Shown here: positions 44,293 to 53,281 of the stretch, piece by piece
Position numbering within the stretch: position 1 is the first letter of the stretch
How the letters are laid out: each line of letters begins with the position of its first letter
Assembly: GCF_900446255.1 (NCBI RefSeq)
Contig: NZ_UIGI01000001.1
Span: 62,001 to 126,000, forward strand
Source: Buttiauxella agrestis
Lineage (GTDB): Bacteria; Pseudomonadota; Gammaproteobacteria; Enterobacterales; Enterobacteriaceae
Length of the DNA: 64,000 nucleotides
Direction: 5' to 3'
Notes under the pieces: generated by a model
Seen by the model: only the letters and a program-made list of their open reading frames with translations
Database searches by the model: none
Told to the model about the DNA's origin: nothing
Translations under genes and position numbers: made by a program

Positions 44293-45582
44293 ATGGACGC
44301 ATTTATATTATTAGCAACGCTTGCGGTGCTACTCGCGGTGGGCATGCCCGTAGCCTTTGCTGTTGGGCTAAGCGCCATCGTCGGAGCGCTATGGATAGAT
44401 TTGCCGCTGGAAGCGATCATGATTCAAATTACCAGTGGGGTGAATAAATTTACCCTGCTTGCGATCCCGTTCTTCATTCTGGCGGGCGCGATAATGGCAG
44501 AAGGGGGGATCGCCCGTCGCCTGGTCAACTTTGCTTATATCTTCGTGGGCTTTATTCGCGGCGGGTTGTCGCTGGTGAATATCGTCGCTTCTACGTTCTT
44601 TGGTGCGATTTCCGGATCGTCGGTTGCAGATACGGCTTCCATCGGCAGCGTGATGATCCCGGAAATGGAGAAAAAGGGTTATCCGCGTGAATACGCTGCG
44701 GCAGTGACTGCGAGCGGATCGGTGCAGGCGATTTTGATCCCGCCAAGCCATAACTCGGTGATTTATTCCTTGGCGGCAGGCGGCACGGTTTCTATTGCCA
44801 CGCTGTTTATCGCCGGTGTTCTGCCGGGATTATTACTCGGTGTATCGCTAATGGTCATGTGTCTTGGCTTTGCCCATAAACGGGGTTATCCAAAGGGCGA
44901 ACGTATTCCCTTCAAACAAGCGGCGAAAATTTTCTTCGATGCGCTGTGGGGTTTGATGACGGTTGTTATTATCTTGGGCGGGATTCTGACCGGGGTATTT
45001 ACTGCGACAGAATCGGCGGCGGTGGCCTGTGTTTGGGCGTTCTTCGTCACCATGTTTATCTATCGCGATTACAAGTGGAACGAATTGCCGAAGCTGATGT
45101 TCCGTACGGTAAAAACTGTCTCTATCGTCATGATTTTGATTGGTTTTGCGTCAGCTTTCGGCGCGGTAATGACTTACATGCAGTTGCCTTCACGTATCAC
45201 GGAATTCTTCACTTCTCTGTCTGATAACAAATACGTGATCCTGATGTACCTCAACATCATGTTGTTGTTGATTGGCACGTTGATGGACATGGCACCGATT
45301 ATCCTGATCCTGACGCCAGTATTGCTGCCGGTGACTAATTCGCTGGGCATCGACCCGGTGCATTTCGGTATGATCATGATGGTGAACCTCGGGATTGGCC
45401 TGATAACGCCGCCAGTCGGTTCGGTGTTGTTTGTGGCAAGTGCGGTGAGTAAACAGAAAATCGAAGTGGTGGTGCGAGCGATGCTACCGTTCTACGCCGT
45501 GTTGTTGGTGGTGCTGGCAATGGTGACCTACATTCCGGCCGTTTCTCTGTGGCTGCCGCATGCGTTGGGTATGACGAGCTAA
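44293..45582 (+). CDS. TRAP transporter large permease (DctM)
   Basis: A 429-residue sodium-coupled permease with about twelve hydrophobic segments. The typical motifs are present: AIPFFILAGAIMAEGGIARRL, in pieces, AISGSSVADTASIGSVMIP, and the C-terminal GIGLITPPVGSVLF. With DctP and DctQ it forms a tripartite ATP-independent importer driven by sodium. The operon has no regulator or catabolic gene beside it. Confidence 0.94.
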   Translation: MDAFILLATLAVLLAVGMPVAFAVGLSAIVGALWIDLPLEAIMIQITSGVNKFTLLAIPFFILAGAIMAEGGIARRLVNFAYIFVGFIRGGLSLVNIVASTFFGAISGSSVADTASIGSVMIPEMEKKGYPREYAAAVTASGSVQAILIPPSHNSVIYSLAAGGTVSIATLFIAGVLPGLLLGVSLMVMCLGFAHKRGYPKGERIPFKQAAKIFFDALWGLMTVVIILGGILTGVFTATESAAVACVWAFFVTMFIYRDYKWNELPKLMFRTVKTVSIVMILIGFASAFGAVMTYMQLPSRITEFFTSLSDNKYVILMYLNIMLLLIGTLMDMAPIILILTPVLLPVTNSLGIDPVHFGMIMMVNLGIGLITPPVGSVLFVASAVSKQKIEVVVRAMLPFYAVLLVVLAMVTYIPAVSLWLPHALGMTS

Positions 45583-45594
45583 AAGCCCTAAGAT

Positions 45595-45621
45595 AACCCT
45601 CACTCAAGCCGAGTGAGGGTT
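45595..45621. terminator. Bidirectional terminator between the TRAP operon and higA
   Basis: AACCCTCACTC (45595-45605) pairs with GAGTGAGGGTT (45611-45621), five-base loop. The right arm overlaps the first bases of the higA stop codon. Confidence 0.85.
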
Positions 45622-46030
45622 AGATAAAGAGTGCCGGAGAAATACCGAAACGTTGAGACAGTTTTCTGATGTGCTCTGTAGTGAGTTGCCGCTCGCCGCG
45701 TAAAACGCGGGAAACCATCGATTTACTACCAATCTCTTGTTGAAAATCACTTTGATTCAATTGGTGCTGATCCATCAGGGTTTTCAACACCGCAATACCA
45801 GGTGGCAGCACATCCATTTGTTCACGAAAGGCGATGACTTCAGGCAAGGTGTTTTCGTATTGAGAAATTTTTAGGCTGAGTAGATCCAGCAGTGGGCTGG
45901 TCGGGTCGTTCAGCAGCAGATATTCCATCAGTTCCAATGCTTCGGAATACTCTTTTTCGCCAGCGTTCCCCGCTAGAAGCGGCACGGCAGCTTTCAACGC
46001 TTCGGTGGCTTTCAGTGCATCTGCTATCAT
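45620..46030 (-). CDS. higA: HigA-type antitoxin
   Basis: A 136-residue antitoxin: an N-terminal helical domain (about residues 1-75) that binds the toxin and a C-terminal HTH (LNQSDFQQEIGSKSMVSRVL, about 90-109) that binds the operator. It is close to E. coli HigA (YgjM). It overlaps higB by four bases (ATGA), with the toxin first, the usual order for this family. It neutralises HigB and represses the pair. Confidence 0.95.
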   Translation of the reverse strand: MIADALKATEALKAAVPLLAGNAGEKEYSEALELMEYLLLNDPTSPLLDLLSLKISQYENTLPEVIAFREQMDVLPPGIAVLKTLMDQHQLNQSDFQQEIGSKSMVSRVLRGERQLTTEHIRKLSQRFGISPALFI

Positions 46031-46338
46031 CTTTTCTTTCCTCGATGGGTTTCGGTAAACCTCAGATAATCGGCATGGGTCATGATGTCGCGAACGTAAA
46101 ATTTCTGGCTTTCAAAAAATATTAACGCGATCAAACGCAACTCATTGCGGGAGATGTTAATGACGTAGTGCATGTCGAGATACTTGAAGTTATCGAGTGT
46201 TGGGTAAATTTTCCTGAGCGATTCAGGAGTTGGGAAATGCCCTTTTTCAATAATCCGCGCCAGCATCAGCAGTTCTTGTGAATGCTGCGGAAATCGTTGG
46301 CTGGCTTCGCTCAGGGCTTTGAGTGAGATCAAGTGCAT
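46027..46338 (-). CDS. higB: HigB-type mRNA interferase toxin
   Basis: A 103-residue RelE-superfamily toxin close to E. coli HigB (YgjN). Conserved stretches are PTLDNFKYLDMHYVINIS, NELRLIALIFFESQKFYVRDI and the basic C terminus. The family cuts mRNA on the ribosome. No frameshift or stop interrupts it, so it is presumably active and held by HigA. In K-12 higBA lies elsewhere; its place here beside zntA is accessory. Confidence 0.94.
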   Translation of the reverse strand: MHLISLKALSEASQRFPQHSQELLMLARIIEKGHFPTPESLRKIYPTLDNFKYLDMHYVINISRNELRLIALIFFESQKFYVRDIMTHADYLRFTETHRGKKR

Positions 46339-46351
46339 ACTTCTTCCTGAA

Positions 46352-46368
46352 GTTGACTATCTGGCAAC
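46352..46368. promoter_or_regulatory. HigA operator candidate 1
   Basis: GTTGACTATCTGGCAAC, 14 bases before the higB start. It matches the opposite-strand copy of the site at 46389-46405 at 15 of 17 positions. Confidence 0.6.
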
Positions 46369-46374
46369 AAAACA

Positions 46375-46404
46375 AATATAGGCGAGAGGTTGCCAATTAG
46401 TCAA
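46375..46404 (-). promoter_or_regulatory. Probable higBA promoter
   Basis: On the minus strand TTGACT (46404-46399), an 18-base spacer and TATATT (46380-46375). The -35 lies inside operator 2 and the expected start of transcription falls at operator 1, which fits autorepression. Confidence 0.55.
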
Positions 46405-46412
46405 CCTCTCGC
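46382..46412. promoter_or_regulatory. HigA operator candidate 2 within an 11-bp inverted repeat
   Basis: GCGAGAGGTTG (46382-46392) is perfectly inverted as CAACCTCTCGC (46402-46412). Its middle, 46389-46405, is the second copy of the 17-base operator motif. It could also act as a terminator for zntA, but the T-run is poor. Confidence 0.6.
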
Positions 46413-46487
46413 GGTGAAGTGCCATTGTCATGCGTGATCATTTTTCTTGCCAGCAGCGCACTACAAATGCTCGAGCTTTCACGCAAA

Positions 46488-48695
46488 TTAACGTCTTCGC
46501 AGCAACCGCAACGCATTCGCTGTAACCAATGCGGTCGCGCCGGAATCGGCTAACACCGCCAGCCACAAACCGGTTATGCCCAGTAATGTTGTCACCAGGA
46601 AAATCCCTTTCAGCCCCAGCGCGATAGTAATGTTCTGGCGAATGTTGTTATGCGTGGCGCGCGCAAGGCCAATCATGCCAGCCAGTTCCGTCAGGCGGTT
46701 GTGCGTCAGCGCGGCATCGGCGGTTTCGAGCGCCACGTCGGTGCCACTGCCCATAGCGATACCGATAGTTGCGGCTTTCATGGCCGGAGCATCGTTGATG
46801 CCGTCGCCAACCATCGCCAGTGGCGAGCGGGCGTTGAGTTCGTTAACCGCGCTGACTTTATCGGCTGGCAATAAGCTGGCGCGGTAATCCATCCCCAGCT
46901 CCTGAGCGATTACAGCCGCAGCCCGTGGGTTATCACCGGTCAGCATCACGCTCTGAACGCCAATATCATGCAGTGCTGCCACGGCGGCCTTAGCGTCGCT
47001 GCGTAAAGTATCGCGCAGGGCCAGAACGCCGATTAATTTGCCTTGCTGAATTGCGGCAATGACCGTTTGACCCTCGGCCTCAAGCTCGGTGATGCGTGTC
47101 TGCCACTGCAAATCGAGAACATTTTCCGCGAGTTTTCCCGGTGCGCTCAGGAGTACGGTTTCGCCGTTGATGGTGGCTTCTACGCCAATGCCTGCCAGCG
47201 CCCGGTTCGCGCTGGTTTCAGGCAGCGTCAGCCCGCGACTTTGTGCTTCACGCACAATCGCTTGCGCCAGCGGGTGCGATGACCCCTGTTCGACGGCGGC
47301 AGCGACGGCCAGCAGGTCGTTTTCGAGCCGCTCGCCGTTCACTTCAATGGCCGTTACCTGCGGCTTGCCTGCGGTCAGCGTGCCGGTTTTATCAAATGCG
47401 ATATGCTGAATTCTGCCAAGACGCTCAAGAGCCGCGCCGCCTTTAATTAACGCGCCACGGCGTGCTGCTGCCGCAAGCCCGGAAGTAATCGCCGCAGGAG
47501 TAGAAATCACCAGTGCACATGGGCAACCAATCAGTAACAGCGCCAGCCCTTTGTAGATCCACTCGCCCCAGCTTTGCCCGAATAACAGCGGCGGGATAAC
47601 AGCGGCAAGCAGCGCAATCGCCATAATAATCGGCGTGTATATCCGGCTGAAACGGTCAATGAAACGTTCAATTGGCGCGCGGCGTTCGTCAGCTTCCTCA
47701 ATTAAACGCAGGATGCGGTCGATAGCGCTGTCGCCCGGTTCAGAAATGACTTCGAGCTGAACCAGTCTGTCGACGCTGGTGCTGCCCGCCGGGACTTTTT
47801 CGTCTTTCTGACGTTCGACCGGAATCGACTCCCCGGTTAACGCACTTTCATCGAAACTGGCAAACGGAGATAACAGGCGGCCATCGGCGGGTAAACGCCC
47901 ACCGGCTGCGACTTCAATCACATCGCCAGGGCGCAAATCGCCCACCGCGACAGTTTCGCGTTCGTCATTACGAATGCGCGTGGCGACTTCGGGTTTAAGA
48001 GCCATCAGTGCGCTTACCCCACGGCGTGCGCGGCTGGCGGCGTAAGATTCGAGGCGTTCACCAATTAAGAACAGCAGCAGCACCATCGCGGCTTCGGCTG
48101 TCGCACCAATAAACAATGCACCAATGGCGGCTACGCTCATCAACGTTTCGATGGCAAACCAGTTGCCGCTGCGCATCAGTCGCACGGCCTGGCGGGCAAT
48201 CGGCCACAGGCCAACCAGCGTGGTAGCGATAAACGCGATATTGCCGAATGGGTGGTTAAACTGCTCAAGACCCCAGCTCAATGCCATCATCACAATCAAC
48301 AGAATGAGCGGCAAATTTTCGCGCAGGGAAGAGGTTTTTGGCGCGGGCGCGGTGCTGTTTCTCAGGTTGTAACCTGCCGCTTTCACCGCTTTTTCAACAT
48401 CCTGACGGATATCACTCTCGGCGGTGACCAGCAGCTTTTGCGTGGCGAACAATACCTGGACGCGCTGAACATCGGCCAGTTGTTTCACCGCGTTTTCAAC
48501 TTTGCGAGCGCAGGCCGCGCAATCCATGCCATCGACCAGCCAGCTATAACGCTCGCCAGGCTCTGTAACGGTTTGCGTTTCCACAGGAGGTACGGCTTCG
48601 CTACAGCAGTCGTTACCGTGACAGGCATCGGTTTTTATCGGCAACGGACTGAGCTTTGCTTTAGCAAATTGCGGTGGCTTTGGGGAGTTGAGCAT
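46488..48695 (-). CDS. zntA: Zn(II)/Cd(II)/Pb(II)-translocating P-type ATPase ZntA
   Basis: A 735-residue P1B-type export ATPase. The N-terminal metal-binding domain carries GMDCAAC (C59, C62) and a Cys/His-rich tail ahead of it. The membrane metal site is C391-P392-C393, the phosphorylated residue is D435 in DKTGTLT, and D717 near the C terminus matches the further metal ligand of E. coli ZntA. It exports excess zinc, cadmium and lead to the periplasm. A ZntR-type promoter lies directly upstream, and GGAGGG precedes the ATG. Confidence 0.98.
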   Translation of the reverse strand: MLNSPKPPQFAKAKLSPLPIKTDACHGNDCCSEAVPPVETQTVTEPGERYSWLVDGMDCAACARKVENAVKQLADVQRVQVLFATQKLLVTAESDIRQDVEKAVKAAGYNLRNSTAPAPKTSSLRENLPLILLIVMMALSWGLEQFNHPFGNIAFIATTLVGLWPIARQAVRLMRSGNWFAIETLMSVAAIGALFIGATAEAAMVLLLFLIGERLESYAASRARRGVSALMALKPEVATRIRNDERETVAVGDLRPGDVIEVAAGGRLPADGRLLSPFASFDESALTGESIPVERQKDEKVPAGSTSVDRLVQLEVISEPGDSAIDRILRLIEEADERRAPIERFIDRFSRIYTPIIMAIALLAAVIPPLLFGQSWGEWIYKGLALLLIGCPCALVISTPAAITSGLAAAARRGALIKGGAALERLGRIQHIAFDKTGTLTAGKPQVTAIEVNGERLENDLLAVAAAVEQGSSHPLAQAIVREAQSRGLTLPETSANRALAGIGVEATINGETVLLSAPGKLAENVLDLQWQTRITELEAEGQTVIAAIQQGKLIGVLALRDTLRSDAKAAVAALHDIGVQSVMLTGDNPRAAAVIAQELGMDYRASLLPADKVSAVNELNARSPLAMVGDGINDAPAMKAATIGIAMGSGTDVALETADAALTHNRLTELAGMIGLARATHNNIRQNITIALGLKGIFLVTTLLGITGLWLAVLADSGATALVTANALRLLRRR

Positions 48696-48731
48696 GTGCC
48701 CTCCTGGGTAATGATAATGTTCTCATTACCC

Positions 48732-48763
48732 ATGTTACTCTCTGGAGTTGACTCCAGAGTCAA
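48732..48763 (-). promoter_or_regulatory. zntA promoter with ZntR operator
   Basis: On the minus strand TTGACT, a 20-base spacer and TAACAT. The spacer contains the palindrome CTCTGGAGT-TG-ACTCCAGAG (48740-48759). An over-long spacer with a centred palindrome is the mark of MerR-family activation, as known for E. coli zntA and ZntR. Confidence 0.92.
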
Positions 48764-48801
48764 GAGGGGAATTTGAGGGGCGGTAAATACCGCCCGTAAG
48801 G

Positions 48802-49428
48802 TCAGATATACAACGCGCGGACAATCATAAAGTGCCCGGCAAAATAGCAGGCTGCGGCGATGGCGCTGTCGCCGGTGAAGCGGCGGCGGTAATGGCTTCC
48901 CAGCCAGACAATATTGCCTAACAGCAACAGCGTTGCGCCGCTAAAGGCCGAGAAATTTGGGCGCGTCGGCAGGTAAAAGTAAAGCTCACCTGCCAGCCAC
49001 ACCATCACCAGCGTCATGCCGATAAACGTCATAATCGGCCAGCGGAACGTTTCGAGACGCGTCCAGATAACCGCAACCAATAAGGCTCCTACAACCAGCA
49101 AAACCAACGGTAGCGGCCAGAAGAAACTGAATGTCATCTGGCTGGCGAAATAGAGGGTGTAGAGCAGGTGCGAGAGGAAAAAAGCCCCGATGGCGTACAG
49201 CATGCGCTGGGTTGGTAGCAATGTGAGCGCATCGCCGAGTAGCGTTGCCAGCAGGCCGGCGACAATCAAGTAGCCCGTTGCGTTAAACATGGGCGCTTGC
49301 CAGGCCAACAGTAATAAAAGCAAAAGGGTGACAGGCTTGAACACCCAGCGTTGCCAGGTTGGCCCACGGTAGGAGGCGTCAACGTACAGCCAGCCTGAGA
49401 AGAATACTGCGATAAATGACCAAAGCAT
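48802..49428 (-). CDS. yhhN: YhhN, lysoplasmalogenase-family membrane protein
   Basis: A 208-residue inner-membrane protein with about eight hydrophobic segments, matching E. coli YhhN in length. It belongs to the TMEM86/YhhN family, some members of which hydrolyse lysoplasmalogens; the bacterial substrate is uncertain. The start [17 protein letters not shown] is chosen from E. coli; eight upstream in-frame residues are not used. An ERIC element lies just upstream. Confidence 0.93.
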   Translation of the reverse strand: MLWSFIAVFFSGWLYVDASYRGPTWQRWVFKPVTLLLLLLLAWQAPMFNATGYLIVAGLLATLLGDALTLLPTQRMLYAIGAFFLSHLLYTLYFASQMTFSFFWPLPLVLLVVGALLVAVIWTRLETFRWPIMTFIGMTLVMVWLAGELYFYLPTRPNFSAFSGATLLLLGNIVWLGSHYRRRFTGDSAIAAACYFAGHFMIVRALYI

Positions 49429-49440
49429 GGCGTGTCCTTT

Positions 49441-49566
49441 TGTACCCTTCATACTTCAAGTTGCATGTGCGTTGGCTTTCCTCGCTCACCCCAGTCACTT
49501 ACTCAAGTAAGCTCCTGGGGATTCACTGTGTCGCCGCCTTCCTGCAACTCGAATTATTTTGGGTAA
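49441..49566. repeat. Complete ERIC element
   Basis: About 126 bases with GTACCC/GGGTA ends, the CGCTCACCCCAGTCACTTAC primer-2 region and TAAGCTCCTGGGGATTCAC as the primer-1 region. It lies between yhhN and yhhM, which are divergent. Confidence 0.95.
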
Positions 49567-49676
49567 ATATGAGTTAATCTGCCGTTTTTCTTAAGTCTAG
49601 TGGTCAATTGCGACTGATGACAACGTCCAGAGCGGCAGGGTATTCTTAAAAGTGCCTGACAATTCGAGATAAATCC

Positions 49677-50033
49677 ATGAGTAAAATGCCCCTTTTCTTC
49701 ATCGCCGTTGTGGCGATTATCGTCGTGGCAGCGTCGTTCCGCTTTGTGCAGCAGCGCCGCCAGAATGCGGAAAATGATGCAGCACCTCTGATGCAACGAA
49801 GCGTGCTGGTGGCGACAAAACGTGAAACACCCAACAACGATCGGCGCTCGCGCCAACGCCAGGTGACGCCAGTTGAAGATACGATGCGTTATGAGATTTG
49901 GTTTCGCCCACAAAGTGGCGGGCTGGATCTGAAAATGCGTGTGACGGCTGAACAGTATCACTCGATGAGTGTCGGTGACGCGGGGACTTTGCAGTATAAG
50001 GGGACGCGGTTTGTAGGGTTCGTCCCCCAATGA
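49677..50033 (+). CDS. yhhM: DUF2500 protein YhhM
   Basis: A 118-residue protein with one N-terminal helix (about residues 4-24), then a basic linker and a beta-rich DUF2500 domain. It closely matches E. coli YhhM (119 residues). Function unknown. It converges with yhhL, with stops directly adjacent (50033/50034). Confidence 0.93.
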   Translation: MSKMPLFFIAVVAIIVVAASFRFVQQRRQNAENDAAPLMQRSVLVATKRETPNNDRRSRQRQVTPVEDTMRYEIWFRPQSGGLDLKMRVTAEQYHSMSVGDAGTLQYKGTRFVGFVPQ

Positions 50034-50303
50034 TTATTTGCCCTGGCGGAGTTTCTTCTGCCAGACCAGCAGTTCAAATACGCCAAAGATGAAAATTTTA
50101 ATCTGTTGAGCGCGACTGAGCGGCGGGCTGCCTTTTGGCTGAGTCGATTTTAGCAGCGCCAACTGCATGCCGTGCATCAACACGGTGAAGATCAGCGCGA
50201 CGTTAACGAAGATATTTAGTGGGCGCGGGAACGGGTGGAAAATATTCAGTAACAAAAACGCCCAGACGCCGAGCATGAGCAAGCGGCCGATATTGATCAA
50301 CAT
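50034..50303 (-). CDS. yhhL: DUF1145 protein YhhL
   Basis: An 89-residue inner-membrane protein with two or three hydrophobic segments, same length as E. coli YhhL. Function unknown. It follows rsmD by 11 bases on the same strand, so it is probably co-transcribed with it. Confidence 0.93.
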   Translation of the reverse strand: MLINIGRLLMLGVWAFLLLNIFHPFPRPLNIFVNVALIFTVLMHGMQLALLKSTQPKGSPPLSRAQQIKIFIFGVFELLVWQKKLRQGK

Positions 50304-50314
50304 GATGCTGTTCC

Positions 50315-50890
50315 TTAAATTTCGCGGCTAAATAAACGGTAAGCGACCTGGCCTGCGACTTTTTCACGGTGCAGTGACCAGCTTGCCGGTAGCGCAGGCA
50401 TCCCGTTTTCTACTTCGCTTTCAACGTAAATCAGCGCTTCGTCTGCTAACCAACCATTGCTCTCAAGCAACGCTAACGTCTCGTCCAGCAAGCCTTTTCT
50501 GAACGGAGGGTCAACAAACACAATGGTGTGTGGCTCGCCGGGCTGCGCCAGGAAATTGAGCGTGTTGGTGTTCACAACCTTGGCGTTAGCCGCTTTCAGC
50601 GTGACGAGGTTTTTTTGCAATTGCTGTGAAACGTTGCGATCCATCTCGAGCAAAGTGGCACGGCTGGCGTAGCGCGATAACGCTTCTAGTCCTAATGCGC
50701 CGCTCCCGGCAAAGCAGTCTAATACGGTGGCATCGACCATTGAGGGCGCCAGCCAGTTAAACAGGGTTTCACGGACTCTGTCCGTTGTAGGACGCAAGCC
50801 AGGGCTGTCTGGTACAGGCAGTTTACGGCCGCGCCATTGGCCGCCAATAATGCGAATCTGGCCGGTGCCAGTAGATTGCGGTTTTTTCAT
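50315..50890 (-). CDS. rsmD: 16S rRNA (guanine966-N2)-methyltransferase RsmD
   Basis: A 191-residue SAM-dependent methyltransferase. The SAM site DCFAGSGALGLEALSR and the catalytic FVDPPF are clear. The start MKKPQSTG is chosen from E. coli; three upstream codons are open but unsupported. The C terminus is slightly shorter than in E. coli (198). Divergent from ftsY across 160 bases. Confidence 0.97.
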   Translation of the reverse strand: MKKPQSTGTGQIRIIGGQWRGRKLPVPDSPGLRPTTDRVRETLFNWLAPSMVDATVLDCFAGSGALGLEALSRYASRATLLEMDRNVSQQLQKNLVTLKAANAKVVNTNTLNFLAQPGEPHTIVFVDPPFRKGLLDETLALLESNGWLADEALIYVESEVENGMPALPASWSLHREKVAGQVAYRLFSREI

Positions 50891-51050
50891 GAGACTCACT
50901 GCGATGCAATTTCTTGCCGTCTAGTGTAACGGTGTGTGTAAGGCGGGGAAAGTGATAGACTAAGGCATTCATTAGATAATTATTTTCAGTGCCCGTGGCA
51001 TGCTCAATCGGGCCTGTGCCATGAATTAACAGCGAGGAGTGTGTTCGCAA

Positions 51051-52610
51051 ATGGCGAAAGAGAAAAAACGTGGCTTTTTTTCATGGCTAGGCTTTGGCCA
51101 GAAAGAGCAGGCTTCTGAACAAGAAACAGAACAAAAAGTAGCAGAAGAACAACCGGTTGCCGAAGAAGTTGTTGAGCAAATTATTGAAGCTGAACAACCG
51201 CAAGCGCTTGAAGAAACTGCACAACCAGAAGAAGCTAAGCCTGAAATCCAGCCAGAAATCCTGACTGTAGAAGAGCCTGTCGCGCTTGCTAAGCGCGATG
51301 AACCCGAAGTCTTCGCAGAAGAAATGGTCGAAGTCACCGAAAAGCTCGTTGAGAGCGAAGTGGTGGCGGCTGAACCGGAAATCATTCCAGAGCCAGAGCC
51401 AGAAGTTACCGCGCAAGTTGCTGTAGAACACGAAGAGCTGCTGGTTCCTGAAGACGTGGTTCCTGAAGACGTGGTTGCTGAAGCTGAACCGCTGCCAGAA
51501 GAGTGGCAGCCGGAACAAGAGCCTGTTGTTGCGGTAGTTGAGCAAGAAGTTGAAGTTATTGAAGATGTTGTCGTAGAAGAAAGACTAGAAGAACTTGCTG
51601 AAGAACTCCCGGTTGCTGCCGTTATCGCCGAAGAAGTGGCGGAAGAGCAGCCAGCAGAAGAAATCCAGCAGGAACAAGAGCGTCCAACCAAAGAAGGTTT
51701 CTTCGCACGCCTAAAACGCAGCCTGGTTAAAACGAAACAGAACCTCGGTTCCGGATTTATCAGTCTGTTCCGTGGCAAGAAAATCGACGATGATCTGTTT
51801 GAAGAACTTGAAGAGCAGTTGCTTATCGCCGATGTGGGCGTTGAAACAACGCGCAAAATCATCACCAATCTGACAGAAGGCGCGAGCCGTAAAGACCTGC
51901 GTGACGCGGAAGCGTTGTACGGTCTGCTGAAAGAAGAGATGGGCGAGATTCTGGCGAAAGTCGATGAGCCGCTGAATGTTGAAGGCAAAACGCCATTCGT
52001 TATTCTGATGGTTGGTGTCAACGGCGTGGGTAAAACCACCACTATCGGAAAACTGGCGCGTCAATTCCAGCAAGAAGGCAAATCTGTAATGCTGGCGGCG
52101 GGCGATACCTTCCGCGCGGCGGCAGTAGAACAATTGCAGGTCTGGGGCCAGCGCAACAATATTCCGGTTATCGCTCAACATACCGGTGCCGATTCTGCTT
52201 CCGTGATTTTTGATGCGATTCAGGCCGCGAAAGCGCGCAATGTCGATGTGCTTCTGGCCGATACCGCTGGGCGTTTGCAGAACAAAGCGCACCTGATGGA
52301 AGAGCTGAAGAAAATCGTTCGCGTAATGAAAAAGCTGGACGAAGATGCACCGCATGAGGTTATGCTCACCCTCGATGCCAGCACCGGGCAAAATGCGATT
52401 AGCCAGGCTAAATTATTCCATGAAGCCGTTGGATTGACAGGCATTACGCTCACCAAACTGGATGGGACAGCCAAAGGCGGCGTGATTTTCTCCGTTGCCG
52501 ATCAGTTTGGTATTCCGATTCGCTACATTGGCGTCGGCGAGCGTATTGAGGACTTGCGTCCGTTTAATGCGGGCGATTTTATTGAGGCACTTTTTGCCCG
52601 AGAGGATTAA
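51051..52610 (+). CDS. ftsY: Signal recognition particle receptor FtsY
   Basis: A 519-residue SRP receptor GTPase that brings ribosomes making membrane proteins to SecYEG. The N-terminal amphipathic MAKEKKRGFFSWLGF binds lipid, then comes a very acidic A domain (Glu/Val-rich, about residues 20-215) that is longer than in E. coli, and the NG domain with GVNGVGKTTT (P-loop), DTAGR and TKLDGTAKGG. A 15-base tandem duplication is at 51444-51473. The start is ATG 51051, with GAGGAG 11 bases before; a GTG at 51039 is unlikely. First gene of the ftsYEX operon. Confidence 0.98.
   Translation: MAKEKKRGFFSWLGFGQKEQASEQETEQKVAEEQPVAEEVVEQIIEAEQPQALEETAQPEEAKPEIQPEILTVEEPVALAKRDEPEVFAEEMVEVTEKLVESEVVAAEPEIIPEPEPEVTAQVAVEHEELLVPEDVVPEDVVAEAEPLPEEWQPEQEPVVAVVEQEVEVIEDVVVEERLEELAEELPVAAVIAEEVAEEQPAEEIQQEQERPTKEGFFARLKRSLVKTKQNLGSGFISLFRGKKIDDDLFEELEEQLLIADVGVETTRKIITNLTEGASRKDLRDAEALYGLLKEEMGEILAKVDEPLNVEGKTPFVILMVGVNGVGKTTTIGKLARQFQQEGKSVMLAAGDTFRAAAVEQLQVWGQRNNIPVIAQHTGADSASVIFDAIQAAKARNVDVLLADTAGRLQNKAHLMEELKKIVRVMKKLDEDAPHEVMLTLDASTGQNAISQAKLFHEAVGLTGITLTKLDGTAKGGVIFSVADQFGIPIRYIGVGERIEDLRPFNAGDFIEALFARED
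51444..51473 (+). repeat. 15-bp tandem duplication in the FtsY acidic domain
   Basis: GTTCCTGAAGACGTG is repeated twice without a gap, encoding VPEDV twice. The frame is kept. Confidence 0.9.
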
Positions 52611-52612
52611 CC

Positions 52613-53281
52613 ATGATTCGCTTTGAACACGTTAGTAAGGCCTATCTCGGTGGGAGACAAGCGTTGCAGGGAGTCACCTTCCATATGCAACCTGGCGAGA
52701 TGGCTTTTCTGACCGGTCACTCTGGAGCCGGGAAAAGTACCCTGCTTAAGCTTATCTGCGGTATTGAGCGGCCAAGTGCCGGAAAGATTTCGTTCAGCGG
52801 CCATGATATTAGCCGCCTCAAGAGCCGCGAAGTGCCGTTCCTGCGCCGTCAGATTGGTATGATCTTCCAGGATCACCATTTGTTGATGGACAGAACCGTT
52901 TACGACAACGTGGCGATCCCGCTGATCATCGCGGGTGCCAGCGGTGAAGACATTCGCCGCCGCGTGTCTGCGGCACTGGATAAAGTTGGCCTGCTCGATA
53001 AAGCGAAGAGTTTCCCTATTCAACTTTCAGGCGGCGAACAACAGCGCGTGGGCATTGCTCGTGCGGTGGTGAATAAGCCTGCGGTATTGCTGGCGGATGA
53101 ACCGACCGGTAACCTTGATGATGCGCTCTCGGAAGGGATTCTGCGTCTGTTCGAGGAGTTTAACCGTGTGGGCGTAACGGTTCTGATGGCGACACACGAT
53201 ATGGGGCTGATTTCCCGCCGTAATTATCGCATGTTGACGTTAAGTGACGGCCATTTGCATGGAGGCCTGGCAGGTGAATAA
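52613..53281 (+). CDS. ftsE: Cell division ATP-binding protein FtsE
   Basis: A 222-residue ABC ATPase. Walker A is GHSGAGKST (residues 35-43), the signature is LSGGEQQR, and Walker B is [12 protein letters not shown]. With FtsX it forms a membrane complex that does not transport but drives septal wall hydrolysis through EnvC and the amidases. It starts two bases after ftsY and overlaps ftsX by eight. Confidence 0.98.
   Translation: MIRFEHVSKAYLGGRQALQGVTFHMQPGEMAFLTGHSGAGKSTLLKLICGIERPSAGKISFSGHDISRLKSREVPFLRRQIGMIFQDHHLLMDRTVYDNVAIPLIIAGASGEDIRRRVSAALDKVGLLDKAKSFPIQLSGGEQQRVGIARAVVNKPAVLLADEPTGNLDDALSEGILRLFEEFNRVGVTVLMATHDMGLISRRNYRMLTLSDGHLHGGLAGE

Noticed and set aside
46382-46412. Inverted repeat read as a zntA terminator
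   Set aside because: The stem is good but the following T-run on the minus strand is poor, and the shared 17-base motif with 46352-46368 fits a HigA operator better.
51026-52042. Long Ser/Thr-rich open frame on the minus strand over ftsY
   Set aside because: It mirrors the acidic Glu/Val codons of FtsY; the low-complexity Ser/Thr content is a reading artefact of GAA/GAG on the other strand.
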